This document shows, piece after piece, positions 12,626-25,757 of a DNA stretch of 64,000 bases. The notes beneath the pieces are model-generated. The model searched no databases, was not told the DNA's origin, and was given only the letters and a program-made list of their open reading frames with translations. Source of the stretch: Lingula anatina (Eukaryota > Brachiopoda > Lingulata > Lingulida > Lingulidae); NCBI RefSeq assembly GCF_001039355.2, contig NW_019775447.1, positions 456,722 to 520,721 of the forward strand, read 5' to 3'. The translations under genes and the position numbers were made by a program. Numbering within the stretch: the stretch's first letter is position 1; each line of letters begins with the position of its first letter.

Positions 12626-13332
12626 AAGGTCATAAGGTCTCACAGGTTATAATGCAAAGAAATTTGCATGATACATACACCTTCCTAATAGATTCTCCCA
12701 ACACAAATTGTTACTTCCTTTTCTAGCCAACTCCATCTGTAATTTTGTTTTCAATCCCTTTGTCGATATCCTTCTTCCTATGAATTTAGCCATTTTATAT
12801 AGTGCTTACTGTGAAGTACTTCAGAGATTAAGACATGCCTAATGTTGTTTACCCCAGGATAATTCCTTAAATATGAATTTAGGTCCCAAAATCTTCCTTT
12901 TTGTGCCTTTAAAAATAACAATCTAATCAGACTGGTTTTCCAATTTGTGTTACATTGTATTCCCAAGAGTCATTCCTATGAGTTTGAGAACAATAGGTGA
13001 CGTGGTTTTGAAGAGTTAATGAATAAATTGCTGTGACAGTAACCATACTGGAGATGACAACAGGCGCAGGTGATGGCTTGATGTTCAGACTCAGTGTCAG
13101 TCCATAAAAAGTATAGGCACCCATGGCACAAAAAGCTTATATCCTATGACAGTACAAACATGTGTGGAATAACTGCTGACTTATTATATAAATCATTTAT
13201 TATATGACCATTGTAACAACCCAAAATTATTCATGAAATGAGGCTGGAAAACCAAAATCATAATAAAAAGAGGATCATAAATCATAAACCATAGCAAGGC
13301 TGAGAGAAGGTACCAAAAGTGAGATTGAAACA

Positions 13333-13453
13333 GTATAATAACAAGTTGACCTCAGATTAACTTGTAATCATTGCTCCATTCTAGCATGACATGATAATAT
13401 CAGGTTGACCTTAGATTAACATGTAATTGTTGCTCCATTCTAGCATGACATGA
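13333..13453. repeat. About 60-bp tandem duplication
   Basis: The phrase GTTGACCTCAGATTAAC to CTCCATTCTAGCATGACATG occurs twice in a row with about 10% difference. Confidence 0.8.
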
Positions 13454-13843
13454 CGTACATGCACTGATGTCCTTAAGGGAGTGGTCAAAAAAAAATGTCT
13501 CAGCTTATATAAGCAAACTTTGTTTTATTTTTCCATTCCAACAATGAAGTAACTAAACTAAGAAAAATTTTTCTTCAAATAATCATATTTAAGGTTTTGA
13601 TGTCTACTTTAAATAAATAATATGTATCTTTCCAATTATGGACTATTTAAAATTGATTGAAACAATATCGAATGACTAATGGTGAACTCATAAATTTTTT
13701 TTCATCCATAATCCACCACTCTCTTGTGATCAAAATTTGTGTCTACAACATTACAGGGACCATGAGACAAGCAACCTATAAGATTCTTACCCGCTACCAG
13801 GGTCACAGATTGACTTTTCACTAGAAATTCACAGATGTGTCAC

Positions 13844-14051
13844 TGGGAACATTCACATTGAGAAAAGCTGAGGTCTAGTGGGGCCCTAAATATGGCTGAC
13901 CTACATGAAAGGAAGGCCGCTTAATGCATTAATGGTCTCTCTGCCTCTCACACGCCTCCCAGCGCATCGTCCCTGCAGGGGGACAGTAATTAAATCTTGC
14001 CTCATTTTAACCAGTCGAGTGAATGACGCTCTTCTCGATGAGAATGCTCCC
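13844..14051. mobile_element. MITE family 3, second copy
   Basis: Runs from GGGAACATTCACATTGAG to GATGAGAATGCTCCC. It contains CCTAAATATGGCTGACC and GCCTCTCACACGCCTCCC as in the 14.2-kb copy. The right arm is less conserved than the left. Confidence 0.65.
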
Positions 14052-14163
14052 ACTGTCTCTGTTCAATTTTCTGTACTGTGACACCATGATGAGATCCAAA
14101 TGATAATTATAGGTTGGTCACTATTTACATAACTACTCAGGCACTGGCACTTGACAGGTCTGT

Positions 14164-14470
14164 AAGGCCGCATTCACATCGAGTTGAGCCATGGCTCTAC
14201 AAAGCCACGACCTAAATATGGCGGACGTACATGAAAGGAAAACCACCTAATCTTTTAATAGTCTCTCCGCCTCTCACACGCCTCCCCATGCGTCGTTCTT
14301 GTGGGGGTACAGTCATTAAATCTCGGCTCCATTGGGACGACACATGGGAAGGCATGTGAGAGGCGGAGAAACTATTAAAAGATTAGGCGGTTTTCCTTTC
14401 ATGTACGTCCGCCATATTTAGGTCGTGGCTTTGTAGAGCCATGGCTCAACTCGATGTGAATGCGTCCTAA
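14164..14470. mobile_element. MITE family 3, near-perfect foldback copy
   Basis: The left arm (GCATTCACATCGAGTTGAGC and onward) and right arm (ending GCTCAACTCGATGTGAATGC) are reverse complements over about 120 bp around a GGCTCCATTGGGACGACACA centre. It is the youngest-looking copy and can serve as the family reference. It is non-coding, and the transcribed strand would form a long hairpin. Confidence 0.85.
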
Positions 14471-15097
14471 GACCCTCTGACAGAAATCAATTGCTCTGAG
14501 GTTAAGTGCTTGGTATGCTACATGGAATATGGCCTGTGTGCAGTTTATATTTATAATCATGTATGTTTGTGCTAAGGAAAAATAAACTTGAAATTGGAAA
14601 TCCCTCCTTAATTTGTCCCTTCTTTGCCAGACAGAAAAACAAAGGCAGATTATATAACAAGCACTTTCCATCTAAAGCCCTAGACCATGTTGCTAGCTGT
14701 GCGCAAACAAAAGAATTTACTGGTGGGAAGAGAGAATTGGTTTTACCTGATATTGCGGTACAGAATGCCCTTGAGAATTTTTTTCATTGAATCGCTGTCA
14801 TCAGTTTATCAGAACCATTTAATAATTCACAGGCAATTTCTGTAACTTTAAGTAATACCTTTTATTGTAGTAGGTACTTCCTTATTATACGTTACATGTT
14901 AAGTCTAAAGAGGTTAAGTTAGCTTGTCGACTATTCTGATTAAGTTAAAGAAGCCAAGAAGTTGCCTAAGTTTTCACCCTTAAATGCCAGCTAGGTACTT
15001 ACTGCAGGTAAGGCCTCATCCCATCCTGTGTTCAAACCCTAATTCAAGAGGCTATAAAAATCCATGTCCTGGCAAAACTGTAAAGACACAGATATTT

Positions 15098-15260
15098 GGA
15101 TCGATCTATCTCCCAGGGGAGTCTCACTAAATTGCTGTCAGCTGAACCAGCTTAAATGTCTGTCCCTCCTACTAAAAGCTGTAAGGGGGTAATTAACTTT
15201 TGTGTGCGTTCGGCTCCCTTTAAAGCTGATAGCAATTTAACTGGACCCCTAGGGAGTTAG
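15098..15260. mobile_element. MITE family 1, decayed copy
   Basis: Begins GGATCGATCTATCTCCCAGG, contains CTCACTAAATTGCTGTCAGC and the central GGGGGTAATTAAC, and ends near GGACCCCTAGGGAGTTAG. The right arm is eroded. Confidence 0.6.
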
Positions 15261-18159
15261 AATATGAAAACCCAGTCTATAATTCCCATTTTAAGTCCTT
15301 TTGTATCACTTCACCCACCAGTTTGATTATGTTTCGACTTTTCTATTCCAGCTACATAGAACTATTGCCACATGCGTGTGCCCTTTACAAGCTGATGTCA
15401 TATCTGTTCTTGTGGGCTTGTTTCATTTGCCCCCCCCCCTCCACCACCCCACCCAATAATACCACTTTTTGTGCACTTGTTATTATCACTGTTGCTTTTA
15501 AATTGTGTAAAACTAAAAAAAATGTGCCAATCCCTGATTACATTTACTTGAAACAATTAAATAACTCAGTGAGATTGAAAAAAAATTCACTTTTAGTAAA
15601 TTCCATTTACATAAGGAATTAATGTACAACTTACAAGCACTAATCAATTTTCCTTGTCTTTACTTGTCTCCTCCTCCCCTCCCCCAATCCAGAAAGCTGA
15701 TTTTCAAAGCTGTCATTTTATTGCACCATTATATCCAGATTTACAGTAAGCATACATATCCTAGCCTATACAAAGAAGGCACTGCCTCTAATGCTATATT
15801 TAACAGTGATAATAATTTGACCCTGTCTTAACCCAGCTGCAACTTATCAGTCTGGCAAACTACTGATAAAGGGCATGTGATAATGCAGTTAAGGTTTACA
15901 GAAAATTTTGGCATTCTGCCTATCAAATAAATCTTGTGCATTGATAAGCAAATTCATAATTTACCTTTGTACTGAGTCAATATATCCACACAAAGGACTG
16001 CTTTCTCTGTAAATAGTCCTCTTGGTCACTACCTACACTGCCTGTGATTTATATGGAGCCACTCTTCTAGAATGATCAATACCACATGTGCAGAGCTTAG
16101 TTTGTGCAAGCAACTACCCCTCACAAGTATTCATATGGTGTCAAATTCCAACAGCCCCTTAGGCTATAAACCTTGCTAAACAAAAGATCCTCTCCATATA
16201 ACTACAGGGGACCAATAACTAATTATGTGATGTATGCTGATAAGAATTGCTTATGCCAAACAGGCCCTTTCAACAATGAACAGCAATATTTCAGAAAACC
16301 CAGATAATGCTGTTAACTATTTATGAGAACTACTCCCATTAAAAGCTTACGTAACTTACCTAGCACACCAGCATACAATCAATATGCCAAGGGACATATG
16401 AATCACTACCAGCTATACAATTACCTTTGCACACGACCCTCTACATTTTGCACACCAAACCATGTTGATGATTACAATCTACATGAGCAGGTGAATATTG
16501 ATGGCATCTGGTGAATAACCCCTTCACCTTTTCCAGTAATTGAAAGCACCATTACCATAACTGTACCATAACTACTGCCAAGACTTACAGCATAGAAAGA
16601 TAATTGAATTAAAAAAAAATACACACACACACACACACACACACATACGCGCGCGCACACACACACACACATCACATCAATCACTGAACCATGATTAGAG
16701 GTTAATATATATGCTATTTATATACAGAATCATTTACAGAATCTCTTCATATACTATATATATTCTGTGTGAGTCGATCTCAACTAATCTCTTATCACAG
16801 TTCAATGATTAATGTAACGGGTATCAGCTAGTTTTGTATTAATATATATTTATAATAGACCTTTGCTTATTACTTATAGAGTGCATCTTGAATGTTCTCA
16901 TTTCATGGTTTGAAGGCATCTTGACCCCAAGGGCCCTAAATCTGAAACTGCAAGTCTTAAAATTTGTGCAGGGGGCAATGGTGTTAAGGCTCTATAAAAC
17001 TGTACATTAAGGCTCAATAGAAATTGATATCAGAACAAAAATAGAAAAGAGAAATTTACAGTGTATTTGTTGGTCAAACTGAATATTATCTAATTACTAT
17101 TTAGATCATCAATGGAGCTATGAATTAATGACCCCCAAATCACTAGTTTTTTTTTTCCTGTCAATGAAAATTTTAACTGAAAGACTGCCAGGCTTTCTAA
17201 TTAGCAGATCAAAATGAAAGGAAAACAGTGCATGTTAGACATGTGAAACTTATAACTCATAAATTAGGCTATACTAGTAGATGGTAATTGTGGATATTGT
17301 ATACCTTGGTTAGAAAGAGTAATTGATGAAATTTCCAGGAAATAATTTTGCTTTGTAATGGTCTAATGCTTACTGTTTGACTAAACTTCTGTAACAAGGC
17401 TTTGAGATTTTAGGTATGCAAGTCTGAATATATTAAATTGTTATTAGCTGATGCACTGTTTTGAACTGGTAATGCAATGGTATACTCTTTAAAAATATCC
17501 GCCGAATGTTAAGTAATTTTACATGACATTTGAAGTTGACCACCACAACTCACAATTTAATGTTATCAAAAGGAACAAACTACTTAAACTCCCTTTACAC
17601 TGGGCGGCGTCCTTTTTGCGTCCTTTGTGTGACCATGAAACTGGTATTGCTGTGGTCATAAAAAAGAGGCACAAGCATTGCTTTGGTTGCAGAGTGAATG
17701 CTCAATGATCGGCCAGTTGTCAGCACATTAACTATTTTTTATTTTTACTCTCAAACGGGGCTGTACTACGAGGATGGAGAAGATGCTGTCCAGTATGATT
17801 TAGGGGGGCTTTAGCAAGTAATAAGCTTATAAAAGATGTCAGCTGACACCTGGTCAGGGTACATATAATATCTGAGCGATGGGACACTGGTTTTCCTTTT
17901 TTTTTTTTTTTTTTTTTTTTTTGTTATTTACTGAATGTGCTGTATGGAAACTGAGAAGGCTTGCAACACTAATCAAATGTGGATTTATGGGTACCAGGAT
18001 TTGGGAGGTCCAGTGATCAGCCAGTATAGTGATGATGAATCAAGATTTTCTCAAAGTTTTACTAAAGGAATGAGAAGAAATGATATATTTTCAAAACAGA
18101 GCTGTTTTGGCTAATGACATCATTGCCATCTGTACTTTACTTACATTTACACCCCATTC
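15261..18159. other. Intergenic, nothing recognised beyond simple repeats
   Basis: No ORF resembles a protein. The stretch has an (AC)n tract at 16621-16671 with a GCGCGC interruption, and a poly-T run at about 17899-17922. Confidence 0.5.
16621..16671. repeat. (CA)n microsatellite
   Basis: Dinucleotide CA tract interrupted by TACGCGCGCG. Short ORFs across it are repeat artefacts. Confidence 0.9.
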
Positions 18160-18402
18160 CTATAGCTAGATCGATCTAGCAGGATCGACCCACCTCTGAG
18201 AGGTTTTTCGCTAAATTACATTCAGTGTAAAAAGCTCTGATGCCTGGCATGCCTACTAAAGCTTTTTTGGGGAGAGGGTAATTGGGTATCGTTTAGCAGC
18301 TCCAATAGGCATGCCAGACATCTTAGCCACTTAAGCTGAAAGCAATTTAGCGAGAAACCCCTCAAAGATGGGTCAACCCCTGATAGAACGATCTAAGTAT
18401 GG
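18160..18402. mobile_element. MITE family 1, foldback copy with both arms
   Basis: The left arm TAGATCGATCTAGCAGGATC...GCCTACTAAAGC mirrors the right arm TTAGCAGCTCCAATAGGC...AGAACGATCTAAG. The centre is GGGTAATTGGGTATC. No coding frame. Confidence 0.75.
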
Positions 18403-18632
18403 GAATAAGGTCTTAATAGCACAATAATCGATTTAAAACAGATAAGAGAAAGTGCACGAGCCGGAGTGCTACAGGCTATAATTATTCAAACAAATTATGG
18501 CAGTGATGGTAAATTGTAAGTAAGCAAGATCAGTTCAGTTGGAACAGATCCATAATGACCAGGGGCCTGTATCAAAAAAGATACCTAGTTTTTTGTCCTA
18601 ACTTAGACTCTTGAAATAAGAAAGTGGACTAT

Positions 18633-18884
18633 GAACTGTCGTTCCATGTAGATCATTCCAACGCCACGCTGACTCTCACTAAATGCAATCAGATCAACTG
18701 ATTGACATACTTCCTCTTGTTTCCAACATACTTGTATAATCACCTGATTTTCTGTATTCTACTCAACATCCATCCATCCATCCATCCATCCATCCATCAA
18801 GAGGAGGCATGTTAATCTGTTACTCTGATTGCATTCAGCAAGAGTCCTTGAGGAGTTGGATCGATCTATGTAGAATGACAGTTC
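18633..18884. mobile_element. MITE family 2 copy interrupted by a (CCAT)n tract
   Basis: Left end GAACTGTCGTTCCATGTAGA and right end TCTATGTAGAATGACAGTTC are inverted. Inside, AATGCAATCAGATCAACTG mirrors CTGATTGCATTCAGC. A (CCAT)7 microsatellite (about 18771-18797) has expanded near the centre. Confidence 0.75.
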
Positions 18885-20823
18885 AATTGGGAATAATTCA
18901 AGATATTGGTCCAAAGCCCTTTCCACCTCATGCATTATATACACTTATCTAAATGTACATGTGTAGCCTATATCTGTACCAAATGCTTTGAGAGATTGAC
19001 AACTTATGGTCTAGCTATTACACAAAAGTCACCTATAAATGAACCACCTTGGGCTTGACACCACTGGTTAACCAGATTCGTTCTGATTGGTCAAAACAGT
19101 TAGAGGCAGACTGGGAGCAAAACCACCTGTGGCATATAACTACATGTTAGGACGAGTCTAAATGTTTTGTTGAAAAAAAAAAGTGTAACAATTAAAGATG
19201 TGAAATGGGTTTATGATGGTTATCCCTACAAATGATTCACAATGTAGTTGACACACCAAATTGGACCATTGCCACCATTCAGAGTAAAAATCATAGTCAA
19301 TCCATTTACAATTTGTTCAAAGAGAACATATTGTCTTGAAGCGTCTTTGTGAAGAACAACTTTGTCTACAAAATTTTTAGCAGTCTTTGTTCAGACAAAT
19401 TTCATTTATTTTTTTAAACAAACCCCTGGAACATTGTTATGTCTTTTTATCCAGGATATAAGACAATAAATCCAATAGTTATTACCTTTACCTTTCAATG
19501 TAGGTCATATGAATCCCACTAAGCACAAGCTATTCTGCTTGCATGAGAACATTCACAGATGTTATTTCATTAAGTATAAAGATCTTCTAGGCATAAATTT
19601 TCATAGTTTCACCATTTCATAAATTAATATTAGCATATTCATGTTTCACCTTCATAATTATAAATGAAGTGCTATATGTGCTATAATGTGCTTAGAAAAA
19701 TTTATATGCCAGCTTCATCCACACTGTATTAAATAAATGCTGGAGAAGAGTGAATAGTTCACTTCCATGCATACACACCTTATTTTATACTCACACAAGC
19801 TTACAAAGCTTCTTTATCTTCAGTCAACCTTGGCTTCTTGTTACTATTAATGTGATGGATTTAGACACTCCTTCAATTTATTACACAGAAAAAAAAATCA
19901 ATACTTTTGCACACGGCCCCAACCGTCTGCACACCACAATGATTAATGGTAACCTTTAACAACCCTCTTTGTGATGGCCGCATGCCAAGTTATACATCCA
20001 AGTTAACCCTTTCATGCCATACACAGTTTCAAAAGAAATAATTTTTCAACAAATATTGACTGAAAGGAAAATCAAATGCACTTCCAAGATGTGGAGTTCA
20101 TACAATAACTTTTAAACCATCATTTAAAACTGATTAAGTTGCATTTTTTGTGGATATTTGTGACATGGCGTACAAGGGTTAAGTCATGTCAGCGCTCAAA
20201 TTACAATTACACATACTGTAAATCCTTTAATAACACCAAAGGAAATCCTCTCTTACACGGTAAGCTGGCTTAAGTTCATACCATATGCACTGGTTTTGAT
20301 CAGCAATGGCCTCAGAGTGATGTAATATGTATCTCATGCTAATTTATCAAATTTACAAGAAAAATGTAAGGGGAGGTCTGAAAGGATTTGGAGGTTTTTG
20401 ATTAATTTAACCTAAGTTGTTTTTTATCTGAAAACTGATAGAATTCAAATGTCATATTCTTTCAGATCTTTCAATGCTGCGACTTATTATTCAACATGAG
20501 GGTCCACAGTACAGAAAAACAAAAATATCTCAAAAGCTCTAACAGGAAACATGTTTCTTTCCCACTTTTTAATTTTTGCATTTTGCAGTGAAAATTTATG
20601 CTAGGGTAAACATCATATTGTGCATGAGCATCAAACTCACCATTTGTCTAGAGATACTACTGAATACTGCCACCCACACAAGTGTCTCTTGCTGAATTAG
20701 ACTTGTACAGTACTTACTAGGTAAATAGGATATATACTGCTTCATGCTTGGCCTGTTTTTATCACCCAAAGGTTATCCCATTATTTCTTTACACCTACTG
20801 TGACCACTGGCACTGTAAGGGAA
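18885..20823. other. Intergenic, nothing recognised
   Basis: AT-rich sequence without convincing ORFs, RNA genes or repeat structure. Confidence 0.5.
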
Positions 20824-21050
20824 CATTCCCAGACCCTACTGTACTGATTTATCTCTGAGGGGAGGGGATTCTCACTAAATCAACTTAGGTGTCTGCATGC
20901 CTACTGGAGCTGCTAGGGGGTAATTAATTAATTATCGTTTAGCAGCTTCAGTAGGCGTGCTAGACATCTAAGCCGCTTTAGCTGAAAGCAATTTAGCGAG
21001 AAACCCCTAAAAGATGGTTCGATTCTGTTAGATCGATCTAGGTATGGGAA
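20824..21050. mobile_element. MITE family 1 copy
   Basis: Inverted arms GCATGCCTACTGGAGCTGC and TAGCAGCTTCAGTAGGCGTGC surround a GGGGGTAATTAATTAATTATC centre. The right end is GTTAGATCGATCTAGGTATG. The left terminus has lost the GATCGATC box. Confidence 0.75.
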
Positions 21051-22440
21051 CCCAGTCTTATCCTCATTACACGGAAGTAGGCACCATGCAGGATGCATAA
21101 CTCTTGATGTATACTCATACTCCGATACCATACTGTTGTCCAAGCAATAAATAAAGAAGCTAGAAATTATTAGTTTTTTCCAGCTTATATTTTCATCAGA
21201 TTTTACAAAGAAAATATTTGAGGAAAAACATTCAATGAATCCTTGATTAAAAAAACTGATGAAAATGTTTTTCGAACCAATGAACCTTTGGACTATCGAG
21301 ACACCACCATTGGGTGCTGCTTAAAGGCCTCAAACTGCCAAGAAAAAACTTTATTTCAGGTTAAAATTTTAAAATAATAAAATCTGGATGCTAATATATC
21401 ATTGCCTGCCAATAGAGCAAGTGTTGTGGACGTGCATATATATATATAGACTTGACTTTTAATATAGAATTTTTTCCTAATCATCGTTTTTTTTCCTATT
21501 TTGCTGACTGATAAATGAAAATAAGGATTAAAATCGTGTTTTTATAACTTTTAATTATCTCTTTGATGTCATTGTGACATCAGTTCGTTAATTGAATTCG
21601 CCAGTAAAGCAGACAAAAATACATTGCCTATTTTAAGTCATATGACAACCATTGAAAGCGATATTTTGGATCTCCATATTTTCCAAATTATCGTCTTTAA
21701 AAGAGTTACACGGCCCACAAAGGCCCCTCCTGTCAGTGTCTAGTCATAGCAACAGTCGCTGTCCCGCCTGACCTCATCTTGCTGCTACCAGAGCCTTCAA
21801 GCGGCAAGGGATTCCTTGGGATAGGTTTTTAGAGTTTAATCTGGAATAAAATCCCAAACAACGGTTAAAACCTGTCCAATTTGGTTCAGTTTTGTTGTAA
21901 GACATGCAGACCATTGATTCGGCGAGTAATGTCCTCCCTAAATATTGGCTATGTGGTTCAAATATGGCGATTTTGATTACCAAGGTAGCTGCACATTCCT
22001 TTGGTTCTGTAATTTATCTGCTATTAAAAGTGCTCTGTGTGAACCTGCAATCTCATCGTGCAACCTAAAATCGTTCCTAAGGTGCCCCCTATAGTCAAGT
22101 GGTTCCCAGTTTATTACTTTATTTGATCTGTTTCAGGTTTTCATCAATGACATCCATTGGTGTTTTGGCACCAATGCGGTATCCACTCCAAATACTGACG
22201 CTGTCAATGACCCTTGTCACTTAGGAAGTAGCCCTTGTGGTAGGCCTCTCAGTATGTTTGTAAACTCTGTTTTGACCAGTTTAGCAGTACAGGTGAAATC
22301 TGACCTCAATAAAAAAAAGCCACGCGGTTTCAGTGTTCTACCCAGAAACGGTCATGGTCCCCATTTCATTAGAGAAACAGACAACGCTGTTTTGCTGTTA
22401 ACAGTGGCTTCCTCAGAGGTCGCCTGGTATCCTAACCTTC

Positions 22441-22820
22441 TTAAACCAGTTTGGTGTTCGCTAAGAGCCTTGAAAAACGCGTTTTGGTGACAATTTGCCC
22501 CTCATTCAAAAAAGGACTGGGTGGATTTTGTTTCATTGCAGCATCAAATCCAGACAGACAATGAGTCCTGTACCCTGGTGGTAAGATGGCGATACATTGG
22601 ACATGGTCTCTGTGTAGTGCATCAGTCTGGGGATAACTCTATAAAACTGTGTAGACCATTCCGTTTGACACAATAATCTGTCTTTCAATGTCTCTCTTTT
22701 TCGCGCCATTCTGGCACAGATAAACAATTTTGTAAAACACTGCTAAACTCATTTACGCACTGCAAAACTGACTTCTTTCATGCAAACTTTCAATTTCTTC
22801 GATGCAGTAGTTGCCGACAT
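22441..22820 (-). pseudogene. Paired-domain-like ORF, frameshifted allele (block A)
   Basis: Same sequence as the 126-codon frame at 28543-28923 but one T shorter (CATTTACG at about 22750 against CATTTTACG in block B), which breaks the frame near the N-terminus. See the block B entry for the motif description. Confidence 0.45.
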
Positions 22821-23412
22821 ATGGATACTTTTTTGACAGAACCATGCTTCCCCAAAGCCAAGCTTTGACCAGACCAAAGGAGCACCAGCCAATTAAATCA
22901 CTGCATATTACACAATGCAGCAGTGCAACAGACCTGGTAGTCAGTTAATTGGTTGTGATATCTTACATGAGTTTTTTTTTTTTTTTTCTGAAAAAGAACG
23001 CATTTTTACCTAGGTATACCTTTAAAACTGAAATATACCATATTAAATGTCAAGTCTGTATATCAACAGACAATACCTTCCTTCAGACGTCAACCAATGG
23101 GAGCCTACATTTCATGACTACTGTATAATGGCAGTACCCAATTGCAATCGGACAAGGGGTTGCTCTGGATGACCTTGGATGCTTGGATGAATGATTGTTG
23201 ATAGGGCATATCCATTAGGCCAGTAAAGTTCAAATACGAAAATTAAATGGCAAAAGTTTTAAACAAGCATGTAGACCTACAACTTAAAGTTCATGCTACA
23301 GCAAGAAAGTAAAGCCACCAAAACATTTTACTGTATCAAAAAATAAAATAATAATATAATGTGAAAGAATATTTTAATTCACAAACTCTCACGTTGACTT
23401 AAACCCATCGTA

Positions 23413-23593
23413 CAAGCTGGATCAATCTAACTCTCCGGGGTTTTGCTCCAAAGAGCATTCAGGGTCTGGCACGCCCCCTTGAGTAACTAGTGGGTAATTG
23501 ACTATATTAATTACCCCCTAGCAGCTTGAGTAGCCTTGCCAGACATTTAAGCCGCTTTCACTGAATCCCCACAGAGTAAGATCGATCCAGCTA
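23413..23593. mobile_element. MITE family 1 copy (block A allele)
   Basis: Ends AAGCTGGATCAATCTAAC and GTAAGATCGATCCAGCT are inverted. The centre is GGGTAATTGACTATATTAAT. Compared with its allele at 29509-29702 it lacks about 18 bp on the left arm. Confidence 0.75.
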
Positions 23594-23617
23594 GTGCGAT
23601 ATATATATAGGCCCTAT

Positions 23618-25757
23618 TAGCCTTTTTCATCTTTTCCGGAAATTGAAATTGCATTGTGGGAAGGGGAGCCCTGCTACGTCGAAACACTTACAGCGGTGCT
23701 AAAAACCATGGCTGAGTTTACGTGCTTTTTGTCCCGCTACTACAATAACAGTAAGCGAGATCGACACATGAGGTTTAATAAGTTCCCAACAAACCCGTTA
23801 GAATGAAAAATATGGTAGAAAGAAAGGAAAATTTAGCAGGTTTGGATCAAAAGCAGGGCACCGCGTTTGCGCTGAGCATTTCGAAGGCGGGAAGAAAAAC
23901 TATAATATTAGGAGATCAACGGTGCTTTAATAAAAAACAGAAATGCTTAGTTAAACAACGGATATAACGAACTATCGGCAAATAGAACTCGGGGGTAAAA
24001 AATGCGAGAAAAAAAATTATAAAGATTTGAAGTAAAAAATGAAGAATAGGCCGGGGCCTAAAAATTAAGAAAAGACTTCAAGCATGAGATTATGGAAAAA
24101 GAAAGTAAAAGCTGTGAAGTTTTACACGGGGGTTCTACTTACAAAAAATTCAAGAACTTTCACGCCTTTTTGTGTAACAACAAAGAGAAGGTTTGAAAAG
24201 TTTTGTATGTAATATCCTTTTTGTGTGTGTTTTATTGATAAGTGATCATTTTAAATGTTGTAGGCCCATCACAGGTTTTAGTCTCTAATAACCCTTAGCA
24301 GGGTGGGTTCTATTTTTTTAACGTGAGACGTTAATAAAATTTATATTATTATGTATTCAATCCCGTATACGTATTACTGAATATTATCAAGATCAACAGA
24401 GACATACGAAGAAGAAAGTACATCGGCTCTTGTTGAACGCGTTATCGGCGAAATAAAAAGTTATTTATTTCTGAACTCAATGACAAGAGAATTGGAAAAT
24501 ACAAAAAATGCAGAAAAGCCTTTCTGTAAGCTACACGTACATAATACATGTATGGTAAAGACAAAATGGATAATAAACATAATCCAACAACGTATTTGTA
24601 AAGTAATACAAATATGCTTAGTATTAAAGTAGGCCTACGTATATTTAACTGTCTTAGATAGTTGAAAAATTTGAAATGTGTGGGAAACACTTTATTTGAA
24701 TGATTTAATTGTGTGTGATTGAAAACGATGAAAATACGCATGAAAACATTTAAAAATCAAATAATTTGGCCTCTTGCTACAATTTTGTTTTTGTTTCAGT
24801 TTGACCAAATGTTCATACTTGTCAGACCGAAAGGCTGACATTTTTTACCTGTCGTAAATTTTGTACATATAGGCCTACTAGAGTAAGACAAGGTAAACTT
24901 TAATTATCGTCTGGGAAAGAGTCGAGAATTCCTGTCTCACCTATTTAACACTTAAAAGGTTTTAATTACAGAGGAAAGGTCGTAGTTGTGGCCGCTCGCC
25001 TTACCGAACAATTGAACAAGTAACACCTGATGCCTTATCAGGTACCAAACGATTTAATCAGTTCACCGACGAACGATCTGCGTGTCAGTTTTACCTGTAT
25101 ACACAGTAGCTACGAGTCAAACAATGCAGAAAATCTTTTCATTTTATCACTTTAAAAATCTCTTAAGATATCCTTCAAACAAGACGTAAAAATCGTAATG
25201 AATTGACACTGCCGGTACATGAGGTGATATCGCCACAGCTTGCATATATACATGTACAAAATTGTGAAGAGGTAGGCCTGCGCACCTGTCCACACTCTTG
25301 AAAGCTGTGTACGAGTCTACTGGCTTTTTTATTTTACACATGTATATATAAAAAATAACGAGTCTCTTTCGCATATCTTTATTATCGGAAGCATTTAAAA
25401 GAACTCCGAAGCTTTAGTTCGTCATCACTATTGAAAGTACAGCCAAGGCTCGGACGCTTAGGTGAAGTCTAGTTGCAAAGCGCATCGTATTTAAACTGAG
25501 AAAGAAAATATTTAATTGCTTGATTCTCCGTCCAAATAGCTGTTTCTTGCCTACAGTTTACGCATTTCTGTGCTTCAGCCACCTTTTTAGTTTGTCAGAA
25601 AGCAATGCACGCTTCATACGACCTTTTTATATGCACACCTTGTACATCATCTACACCTAGCATTGCCATGCTGGAAACAGCAGAGGACCACTATGACCCC
25701 TGTGGCGCGCGGTTCCTGTCATGCGCACTTCGTATTTCCGCAAAAGATGAAAAAGGT
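23618..25757 (+). mobile_element. THAP-bearing (P/Kolobok-like) DNA transposon, decayed, present only in block A
   Basis: The element is bounded by terminal inverted repeats CCTTTTTCATCTTTTCCGGA (left) and, inverted on the right, CCTTTTTCATCTTTTGCGGA. It is flanked by CTAT on both sides, and block B shows the unoccupied site GGCCCTATAGGTTT. Just inside the left end, an ATG at 23709 opens a THAP-like zinc-finger remnant: MAEFTCFLSRYYNNSK..., RFNKFPTNP, then after frameshifts a RVCAEHFEGG-type phrase. THAP domains of P and Kolobok transposases have C-x2/4-C ... C-x2-H. Here the second cysteine is lost and stops follow, so no active transposase is encoded. The other ORFs inside are unrecognised. 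The 4-bp duplication is unusual for P elements (8 bp) and Kolobok (TTAA), so the superfamily is uncertain. Confidence 0.7.

Noticed and set aside
16621-16671. Possible CRISPR-like or Z-DNA regulatory array
   Set aside because: It is a plain CA microsatellite with a CG interruption; no repeat-spacer structure, and the genome is eukaryotic.
21774-21983. 69-codon minus-strand frame conserved between blocks A and B
   Set aside because: Conservation is expected between alleles; the frame shows no known motif, so I did not call it a gene, though it may belong to the same fossil as the paired-like frame.
24442-24741. 99-codon hydrophobic minus-strand frame inside the THAP element
   Set aside because: AT-rich composition gives F/L/I/Y-rich peptides by chance; no family motif, and the element is decayed.
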